From contig JAIRNA010000013.1 of assembly GCA_031258305.1 (NCBI GenBank), positions 1 to 41,519 of the forward strand: a stretch of 41,519 nt of DNA, written 5' to 3'. Position numbers and translations under genes: made by a program. The notes below the pieces were generated by a model. It did not search any database, was not told the origin of the DNA, and worked only from the letters and a program-made list of their open reading frames with translations. Every line of letters begins with the position of its first letter. The stretch's first letter is position 1. This stretch comes from Treponema sp. (GTDB taxonomy: Bacteria; Spirochaetota; Spirochaetia; Treponematales; Breznakiellaceae). Of the stretch, positions 13,101 to 17,500 are shown piece after piece.

Positions 13101-13368
13101 GGATATAGCCATCGACGCAACCGGAAACCCAGTCGTCTCCTACCTTGACCAGGGCGGCATCGACTCCCGCACCGGCTTTAAGATGGCGTTTCTGGACTCC
13201 GCAGTATTCGGCGGCAACGGGTGGGAATATGTTACCCTGCCCGGCCGCTATGTGGTCAACGACGTGCGGACCCAGGTCGAGTGCGACTCCAGAATAGCGC
13301 GGGTATGGGACGCGGCTTTCGCCTATGTTTCCGATGACTACTACCGCATCTCCTACTACGTGAAGTAA
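1..13368 (+). CDS. Giant Ig-like repeat surface protein with C-terminal beta-propeller (5' partial)
   Basis: The reading frame is open from base 1, and the first codons match an internal repeat of the same protein, so the gene begins left of the window; the first ATG at 103 is not its start. About 4455 residues are visible. Some two dozen Ig-like/cadherin-like modules follow one another, each closing on a variant of VDTTAPxxxxxxP (for example near 380, 1130, 2260, 3060, 4680, 4980, 5810, 7030 and 7710). From about 11395 the pattern changes to a TIG/IPT-like domain (ERMQIEGFNLAGSVTSVKI), then about six repeats with cores such as NPVVSYLDQG and IPVIAYLVQD, typical of beta-propeller blades, up to the final YYRISYYVK. 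No transmembrane segment or catalytic motif is evident. Such architectures are usual for secreted adhesive or polymer-binding proteins. Export and surface location are inferred, since the N terminus is missing. Two smaller surface-type genes follow on the same strand. Confidence 0.85.
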   Translation, partial: VAHNTGAIKSTRFEFDTADPEIRDVVWGNTVQVGVTHYVNGGFTLKFDAFDSNALKDVSITRKSGGTSDNIVPTLVKNGTNQWNVTLTEKVGTGDGELGGGSYEYTLLVRDAADKTTTQTFTVAVDTTAPVVDLKFPVENVGDAMSVVMNAELSINGTAADGPTGSASGVEQVFYQITDSAAAPPLPTDYNALGGWKLSNGMSQWSATELLSSTQQGSQYLHVFARDVVHNAGAIKSTRFEVDTENPEIGDAVWGNTIQVGATRYVNGGFTLKFSVFDSNALHNGAPISLTRKIVGGTSVDVKPSIEKTGYYKGDFSDQKYGSYGNFNEKNLWGVTLTEKVGTGDGELGSGSYEYTLLVKDVANKTATQTFTIAVDITPPEIEVTGVTPTVAEAGGTYTVNGIARVNFNASDNEGIGEENYGNSSKRQIKYLLSTEKNLTDAETIYKESDAVLVDNFPNYDDGKSGSVMVKQSESKSLYINTQKLTDKAEAYLYIAVQDRAGNFGYSKTTLYVDQSTDKPSIVFTDIDTTIKTVSDLLGKGSANVLGSDAKIRGTFTDDDAIDVTTTKPKLVIWKENEENDKKSLDLTGLTGTGTVSFSLNRQTLGGAFNAVDLAEGVYFFTLEVSDATSGDFAVTSVQTTIGEICFAVDTDNPKITVTTPTRGSYQSETFTLSGTIADNSNKATGLPPVLTIKDPDDASASSFTFTYYDAATGEWAWTYAVTGISDMEKTVRIVAKDRFGKETTDDFTVEFDKTAPIVTIKQPVINKWFEGVTMAFNGSLSDDSGKGLQKVYYFIMKPGVMAVPTAPASPLDTTKVDVQWQEANITGNTWSIMADLSDDAVAVEGTNVLYVIGYDAAGNGPDKDTANWNSGAPVWSNSWASNVPSKNTAASTLTFMVDRAAPVADLKFYKASDSTYTTALADKDYIDEGFSLYGTVTDSNELATLVVKQNDAEVPLTASELTQTNSKSWSVNLAGLPRAPNNLSTTLANPEGVYVYTIEVADKSVGLLHNVTLKQTLTVDTSGPAVTIMSPAEGEPFNSASITVTGAADDGTAGAGVSKVYFRIGGPATNYTVPNGTEVDGDPNNIKNWVLANGTTQWSKTGVAIGSIEGSLKFTAFAEDDLGNKGAASVHNFYVDASNPEILDDDYVAISAEKYTNGAFTLKFTAFDSNILNTEATDAGGKLAGVVITRTSGGTPTEVFNAYTVSDGFKSISENAYTDSYGNKLTIKGTYTGVLDGRLSIKDYSLEKVWGVTLNQNDLASGLLADGIYDYTITVTDAGGRTASKTVTITVDAAAPSLDVTRFTALVNRDVGGGDGLLDYVNGVIQFAVSASDENGLAVANPLQYWILPASAATPAPTATNWTSAGGTFFGRSDQPLINTESGSDNQSTPATFDQTGTKAASTYKLHIGAMDKAGNIGLTTYNTDAHADYSFVINQETDKPFVSITSPGADAYVGSSHLVQGVLTDDDGFKASASDNDRIEIHYTTDGGSNWQPVKGTITTTKITDFEYNFTYSVADIGNTPIWVQVTAKDDASKKLVIGGSNAPQVTAVETVNFTIDSTPPALSVATAEDTFNKNFSLTGSFVERNYRTGTLQVGINGGGKTALTPTQDVNFATNSTWNWTYNVDLNALQDGVNTIEFEVYDAREQVGRKSVVVNKDTTAPTVTVSEFKNFVTVTNAGNTVNYVNGVVKFAVLASDNIGTKETRYWLLPKTSDASAESARVIGLGSAMGALGYDTSKAVDAATNNPANGTVFTGTEVTLDTASDVDNQQSPVAIVDKTEYTLYVGVSDKAGNAFVYTYLPNAAVNYSFHVDQSTDAPVLTFDNLSVGEENFIAGGVLSGSITDDDGFAQAESLVIAFAPDNNGTPDDWSILTGFTPARTMIGTREIKWSTALPTDIATDGAYHIRVNVTDDGTKKVGAEGDKLFTGTPVQFTLDTTPPIPAITTLGVADGTLAASVSSAPAIKGTLVETNPLSLTVTVKDGVGATVAEGLFNQGMLSTSDWAWNWAPSTGAGAFVDLPDGPYTVVVETIDRVNTQAHSGSVQSVFNKDTAAPSIAFSNLSKEMILTRELMLEVADESDGYTGWTGHGLSGSPTNAEIHTKALTVYKETKAAMTDIIRNTDTNLRGTFTDEYSGVTKFDYRFDTDPYDDTAIDDANKTMWRSGSGKLGTPNAKTSSWIIPIPAANETAGSAPYTDSSTYPVKDGIRRVTIRVYDALGNAGAKTDIAFYLDREAPVFDLTQFGGGASGNDAASLIYSVGGLANDMDVVFTLKGGVRDANIKTLSVSGVGGVTPVLSGETESGKEFTYTVTKSAFTALAEGLHTITLNAVDIADNNAQTTWTFVKDTTPPENTFLNMSGLASNTASNPFLFGDGSAKVMGSTLDATSGLKSLTYTLQAKNGVDWSNPVDKSVDQPLTATPTWNIVLGGGGLSLNDGQYRIKVMAEDNAKRTGGTDNPNTTVNGTGLSEWIYFVLDTINPILSVESTKQYYNGDIPLKGNATDDNGIASVEVSFSSFPTESKKSLTTDASGNWAVIMPIADSAYTLTQGKQTINITAYDNAGHATTVQKEFTLDTTPPDGVVVKQPNASGARVTGKLTVSGVANDNNSVSKIFYQIGKPDLTETSTIAAGKAYTIQTLGTVSEWTAVGAPLNAQVGTAFIADKGGTVSGTARAWKDTLLDSATAATDTTPTTITWSGGVWAWNVAFAELKYFVNASGAAAYDGTGGTYGVQRYRYTSATDDQLITYANDNSNLTQTAPENNVWDVPINVLVFDSAGNATACDFYITVDPHMDKATSEILTPDGKQAVGGTVRLTGTASDNNIVNSVWVRVSGAAHTDTEVWVDPHDHTKGYTNWSFSEWTESGANGSADKWYDWDTNWSSSVAANTTYAGSDSSLGVGWHAASLQGPGSGMVNWYINLNANGKLNPPSGTNERTVYIEVFARDTKNDNDYTSLVNSVNGYITRSILTFSSNVPIIENITVTPQGGSAENYTYQMQISQTVTIEADVKDSDGISAITVQATGGTPIPVKDKTDETIGNLKVTAKVADDKTITSGETIKAGMRYYVADETSFSYAGWSTGTKIFTAGSTDSASPGGVLYEEDVNGFFVYHVEMTIDSASLFPEGTGTYGLALSTTDDSASSLSASQAMSFQIDNYFPRAVYTASTTAVGDYTLRGTVNDAPTSGSIQGLKSVTVYFSRDAVYYMPSATKSSGMMVHMVSTDSSAQTTVKARKWDGTNLAVPADVVYPKSGYGIVIDVDESASGEKDGDNFVEYWYDNAGSEKTWGATFDSTVITDGKITVHYLAEDRAGNKTYAEQEVYFQNHAPSITSLTLGTPLIGSTITAEGQKSINDRYLDNVFTVRNSLFQIKLNVSGGNGDKHYRMSYLTRSAGPISSIMKDKIYTVASTNAGFDFKTIGAEDSIVGAPFVATRNETTLNGATVFEYTPTALVKTDAGGIGNGAAVSAAVDFTSSAFGSGADLIADSADYAVVRVGGTLTAGQKYRIEELGDTAWSSLVGIANAEKGSTFIPLTNTTMTGSGAAVTSNDRYFFVKVWDSTMAGAGETEQLSDFVLLAVRVENEDKRPPVTQLYDLNPKAETTLAASVSPVVMVGSATTVQNTTKGSLYLAGGKISGHIEPRDGKGDGTTIDTAKANIWLEHELDENGDEKNPIVIKPSGFVKDTASGIVVLRGQAQDDQRITALYLDFEGAKRKILEADTDGRLKRSGALTTDDVGVYQTLGLDGHYVEWTYRWNTELMSGDITVTARAEDKSAGAANQGAAGGGGVSPDRGNAADNTEYNSIGLSLAPYITTLTRFKNSAGMTEADKAPALRSRNGWFSFRRGVGDVERMQIEGFNLAGSVTSVKIDGVDGGTLMQNLLQNGTYYIDVPSAVTSGYVTYTADGVEAVNNRNNNANSWNTSQEALVGNESSALWNDDRAVHLFDSHNIEAGANQGHFRNPTVVGSIVKPAMTIDPSTGRLWASWSSYMINNTAVNHANGGGAGSTRMPMYFSHNSDGDNGATLPNNARPVSWSMDPSEDTDISWNTTDNRRSIVYLANYMTSGYGDGGLCFWDTGDGVQDMKTGTPVERFDNAGNSQLLQFINPRIVNDGNVSHIAYYDDKYHVLRYWNTNKSGALRGWEAPGVVVDGVRPASLLQTFENNDEFSEWRGTNYQNKPATATFYKYGDDNSYVTKGVKTPTDTRTRIGGLYNNSSYIAYMFAKADGILTSLSNGVTVSLTDPVTAITPPPDPTAPDAGNYSAIDVNSAGIPVIAYLVQDKAAGTEKLKYAYGNAADATTFTTADIATIGISTAGRYVSMRIDKDTAAGRLNVMHIVFMDSDNGDLVYIKGTPSGTSGAYTFGAPVVIDSVGNVGKWADIAIDATGNPVVSYLDQGGIDSRTGFKMAFLDSAVFGGNGWEYVTLPGRYVVNDVRTQVECDSRIARVWDAAFAYVSDDYYRISYYVK
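7873..8019 (+). repeat. Small glycine-rich motif inserted in the Ig array, copy 1
   Basis: The frame reads AGKAYTIQTLGTVSEWTAVG, followed by GTAFIADKGGTVSGTARAW. The order AG-x-x-Y-x-I-x-x-LG, W-x-x-(V/L)G, G-x-x-F, ending in a T-G-A-rich tail recalls a short motif found in phage tail-type and cyanobacterial secreted proteins (from memory, not searched). Here it interrupts an Ig-like module. Copies 2 and 3 lie at 9157-9288 and 10468-10623. Confidence 0.5.
9157..9288 (+). repeat. Small glycine-rich motif, copy 2 (most diverged)
   Basis: The frame reads TIKAGMRYYVADETSFSYAG, then WSTGTKIFTAG and a Ser/Gly-rich tail. It keeps the KAG-x-x-Y, W-x-x-G and F positions of the other copies but has lost the LG step. 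Recognised only by comparison with copies 1 and 3. Confidence 0.35.
10468..10623 (+). repeat. Small glycine-rich motif, copy 3
   Basis: The frame reads TAGQKYRIEELGDTAWSSLV, then GSTFIPLTNTTMTGSGAAV. This is the clearest copy of the AGQ-x-Y-x-I-x-x-LG...W...G-x-x-F...GSGAA pattern. It lies shortly before the TIG-like and propeller region. Confidence 0.5.
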
Positions 13369-13449
13369 GCGGTTGAACGCTGGGCGGCGCAGAGTGTCTG
13401 ACACCGTGCAGTTGCGGGTGCCGTTGCGGGTGTCTGCACCGTCCAGTAT

Positions 13450-13481
13450 CGAGCCTCAACGCTGTTCAGTGTTGAGGCTCG
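13450..13481 (+). terminator. 14-bp stem-loop after the giant gene (terminator-like, no T run)
   Basis: Bases 13450-13463 pair with 13468-13481 around a GTTC loop: eleven outer Watson-Crick pairs, then three inner pairs including one G-T. No run of T follows, so a classical intrinsic terminator is unlikely; a processing or 3'-protecting hairpin is an alternative. The 183-base spacer also holds a tandem repeat of GTTGCGGGTG (about 13412-13434) and a second 7-bp stem at 13497-13520, just before the next gene. Confidence 0.4.
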
Positions 13482-13551
13482 CCTGTGGACAGGGATGCGC
13501 CGCGCCGCGCTATGCGGCGCAAAAGAGCGTACGGTAAAAAAAGGTGAAAAG

Positions 13552-14496
13552 GTGAAAAAATTGTTGAGATGCGCAGACGCAAAACTCCATATCGTGGGCG
13601 CGATTCTAACCCTGCTCGCGTGCGCCGCGTGCGCTAAACCCCTGTGGCTGACCGACGAGGGCATGGACGGTACCTGGCGGGACATAACGCGGTTAGCCCC
13701 GTTTACCGAAACCGCGCCTCGTGCAGAGGCTCTGCGGAATACCCCGCCGAGAAACCGCTATGGGTTTATCATCACCACGACGCGTCCCACGGCCGCGGGA
13801 GAGGCGGACGAGCCGATAGCCGTCTACCCCGGCCTCTATCAGAACGGCGGGTACGGAGACAGCCTCGTTCTGGCTCTTGACCCCTGGGTTGTGTTTTACG
13901 AGTTCACCGGTTCGTCTCTGGCCCGCGCCCGCGCCGAAAAGCCCGGACAGGGAGTCTTGGTCCTGCCCGGCGCGGAAAAAGACGCGGTCTCGGCCTGGAC
14001 AGCGCAGTTCATTCAATCGAAGCCGAGTGTGTTTTCCGCGCCCTGGGGAGAGGAACTCATCGAAGCGACGCGTGCGGGAGGGCAGTTCCAGAACGGGGCG
14101 CAAACCTATAATTGGGCGAATAGCTGGGATGTCTTCTTCGAGCATAAGCCCTCATGGATTTATGCGCCCTATAGCGCAATCCGCGCCATGCCGCCTATCA
14201 AAACCGCAGGCTTCGAGGCGTGCCGATTCCCCATCCCCGCGGACTGGGAGTCTTACGGAGTTCAAGCCGCGGTACTGTGGGCTGTCCCCTTTTTTAGAAA
14301 CGCGAAGGAAAAAGCGAAACTGGAGACGGCCAAAGAGTGGCTCGTCAAGGTGGATACGCAGAAACGTATAGCGGATGCCTTTAACTGGCTTCCTGCGCGG
14401 TCAGATGTGCCGCCGACGAATGCGCTTGCCCGCTCCGTCCAGAGCTTGTGCGCTAAAGCCGAATTCGTGTGGACCGTGAAGCCGTTCGAGAAATGA
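13552..14496 (+). CDS. Putative lipoprotein resembling ABC solute-binding proteins
   Basis: The GTG at 13552 is preferred because AAGGTG lies 5 bases upstream and the product then begins MKKLLRCADAKLHIV with a typical lipoprotein signal (LTLLAC, lipid cysteine at residue 24, or C27). An in-frame ATG at 13495 lies inside a GC-rich hairpin and has no ribosome-binding site. The 314-residue product has no membrane segment beyond the signal. Its C-terminal part (AKEWLVKVDTQKRIADAFNW, then LPARSDVPP) resembles the closing helices of family-1 extracellular solute-binding proteins. No transport genes are adjacent; it sits between two giant Ig-repeat genes, 183 bases after one and 35 before the other, so it may be an accessory of that surface system, perhaps binding a ligand or helping assembly. 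Function is inferred only. Confidence 0.65.
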   Translation: MKKLLRCADAKLHIVGAILTLLACAACAKPLWLTDEGMDGTWRDITRLAPFTETAPRAEALRNTPPRNRYGFIITTTRPTAAGEADEPIAVYPGLYQNGGYGDSLVLALDPWVVFYEFTGSSLARARAEKPGQGVLVLPGAEKDAVSAWTAQFIQSKPSVFSAPWGEELIEATRAGGQFQNGAQTYNWANSWDVFFEHKPSWIYAPYSAIRAMPPIKTAGFEACRFPIPADWESYGVQAAVLWAVPFFRNAKEKAKLETAKEWLVKVDTQKRIADAFNWLPARSDVPPTNALARSVQSLCAKAEFVWTVKPFEK

Positions 14497-14531
14497 GGTT
14501 TGAGAGAATTGCTGTTTAAAGAGGAGTTAGT

Positions 14532-17500
14532 ATGATTCATGGAAAAAATGGGAAAACAGCCGTATTGTCGGTTTTATTACTTGCCGTTTCTTCCTTCAGC
14601 CTATGGGCCGGAGCCAAGCAGGATGCTGAGTCCCATACGGTGGCCATGCCTGAGGGATTTAAAGAAGAGAGAGACATAGAGAACAAGAAACCGGGTAAGT
14701 ACAATTTCTTCATCGAAGCCAGCGACAAGGGCGGCAACACAACCATAGCGGGTCCCGAAAATATATTCCTCGATCCAGAGTCCGACCTTCCTATAGCGCG
14801 GATAACGAATCCACGACCGAGTATGCGCGTTCCCAGTAACATCGGCATCGTGGGAACCTGTGTGGATGACGACGCGGTTGACTATGTGGAACTCATCTTT
14901 AGCCACGATCTGGAACACCCGGTGGTTGCCGAAGGTAGTGAATTTTGGTCGTATTATCTGGACACATCCGAACTCGAGGACGGCTGGTATACCGTGAGCG
15001 CCTACGGCGTTGACGTGAACGGCTTGAAAGGCAAGCCTTTTAGCGTTACGTGGAGCCTCGACCGCAATAGACCCCAAACGGTGGTTCAAAGCCACGCCAT
15101 CGGCGCTCTGGTAAATGGGAAAGTCCCCATAAAAGGCACGGTCTATGACGGTAACGGCATCGCGGAATTGTCTTATTCGATGGATAGGGGCGTGTCCTAC
15201 ACCGATATTCCCTTCAAAGCGAAAAAAGAAGCGGTAACAGCCAACTTCAGCTTCTCATTGGATACCAAGAAGTTCAATGACGGTCCTAAAATCATCTTGT
15301 TCAAAGCCATTGATAAACAGAAAACAGAAGGCTCTTATATGTTCCTCCTCTTCGTCGATAATACCGCGCCCGACATCAGAATAACCTATCCCGCAAATCC
15401 CAATGAGCCGGTAAACGGCTTGTTCTCGGTTGCTGGATTCGTCAAGGATGTCGTGGGGCTAACGAAAGTCTCCTGGAAGCTCGGCGATAAGACGGGAGAC
15501 TTCGATTTGGTCATAGGCAATCCATGGTGGGTCAAGGAATTCGACCTCCGTGGAGAGGAGTACCAGAAACTCAAAAACATAGACTTGGAAATCCGCGCCG
15601 TAGATGTATCCGGCAACATGAGCGTCGTAAAGCGCCGCCTGATTGTGGATAGGAACGCGGATTTGCCGCGAGTTACGCTGGCGGAACCAGCTCTGGTAAT
15701 GCCGCCTTCCGGTAAGGGAACACCGGTTCCAGCCGAAGTTCTGGGTGAAGACCTAGCAAGACTGCGCGTAAGAGGGCTCGCCGAAGATGATGACGGCGTT
15801 GCGATGGTCTACTGTTCCATTGATAACGGCGCGCCGATTGAATTCGTTACGACCGGCTGGTTCCAAACCCTGCTCGACGATCTTCCAGTCGGAGTCCACT
15901 CTCTCCAGGTCTGGGCAAAGGATATAAGCGGCGTAGAGGGGACCAAGACCGAAATTAAAAACCTCGTTTCTGGAGGCAGGAAACCATCCGCATCCATAAC
16001 CCACGTTATGCAGGAAAACGGCAAAATCACGGAGAAAACTGCTTTCTATTCGGGTATGGAAATCAACAATGAAACAAACCCCGTGTTCGCGCTCCAGGTG
16101 AATTCGGATAGCGCCATAACGGAGGTTTCCTACCGATTCGGCGACCGAGAACCAGTAACTGTCCCCATAAAGACGAAAATCAGCGGCGAACTCATACAGG
16201 ACATACCGCTCCCTGTCGATGTGAGCTACGGACAGGTTGTCATCCACATTGAAGCCACAGATATTTACCAGAGAAAGGCGGTCGTTGAGGAGGTCGTCAG
16301 GGTTGAGGACTTGAGTAAACCCCATATCGGCGCTGGAGAGTCCGCCGAAATCCGTTTCTTTGACGAAAGAATGAAGATCGACCACATTCCGCTCGACCAG
16401 CCGTTCTGGGGCTACCTCCCGGGCATAAAGGCAAAAGCCGTAAGGCTTGAGTCGGAAACAGGAGACGCGTACACAAGCGGCGTTTACAAAGTGGAACTCA
16501 TCGGCAACGCGGTGAGAATATCAAGAGCGGGTGCGGCTGCTCCTAAGCCTGTGGAAACCGCGCTTGACCAAGCGGAACAGGACTCCGAGTTTGACGAAGC
16601 GGAGGACTCCGAGCCTACGGAAGCCATACTTGATGAAACGGATCCGACTCCCGCGCCTGTGGAAGTCGTACTTGGCGAAGCGGGACAGACATCCGCGACT
16701 GAGGAAACCCTCGTCATTGTGGTCGAGAGCGCAGAAGGTTTTGTCTATAAGTCCAAGCCTTTTGTTTTCACGCCCGGGGATTCGGTACGCGCGCCGTTGA
16801 AAATCACGATGGGCGCGCTTGATGGACGGGAATGGATACCGGGCATGAGTCTCAACATACCCAGAGGCGGCCGCAAAACGCCCTATACGCTTACGGCAAC
16901 TGCGGAAACTGCATCTCAGACCGCGGTACTCAACTCCGCAGTCTTTGACTTCGGCGGACGCAAGGTCAATGGCCTTATGAAACAGGTGCCGAAAACGACG
17001 ACATGGAACATAAGCGTCACCATACCGCAGGACCTGCCGACAGGCTTTGTCCCAACCCGAGTCGATGTTTCTACAGCAGCCTCAAAAACCGACTCGGCTC
17101 TTTCCGCGGTTCTGGAAGGCGGGTTCTTCATCTTGCGTTCCGCAGCGGGAACCGTCTATGACGAACAAGGTTTCCGCTGGCTCAATGCCAAAACCATCGA
17201 GAACGGCGTTATCCTCATGGACAAAGACACGGTTCTTACCGGCATCTACAACGGTAGACCCTTGAACGAGGCGGTCGTAACGCAGGAAAATGGAGCGATT
17301 TCCGTAGAAATGGTTCAATTTGATGAAAGCGACAACTACAAACGGGTTAACGTCAGATTCACCGAAGACGGGCAGTATGCTTTTGCCCTTATGTTGTCCG
17401 ATGTTGATGGGAGAGTTTATACGACAGAGAACTATACCGCGCTCGTGGACTCGGAAGATCCGACTCTTGAGATAACCACGCCCGAAGTGAACGGCTCGTG

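Noticed and set aside
13495-13551. Upstream ATG for the lipoprotein
   Set aside because: It lies in a GC-rich hairpin without ribosome-binding site and would place 19 residues before the lipoprotein signal.
13552-14496. A functional ABC importer in the giant surface locus
   Set aside because: The lipoprotein resembles solute-binding proteins, but no permease or ATPase gene lies anywhere in the first 20 kb.
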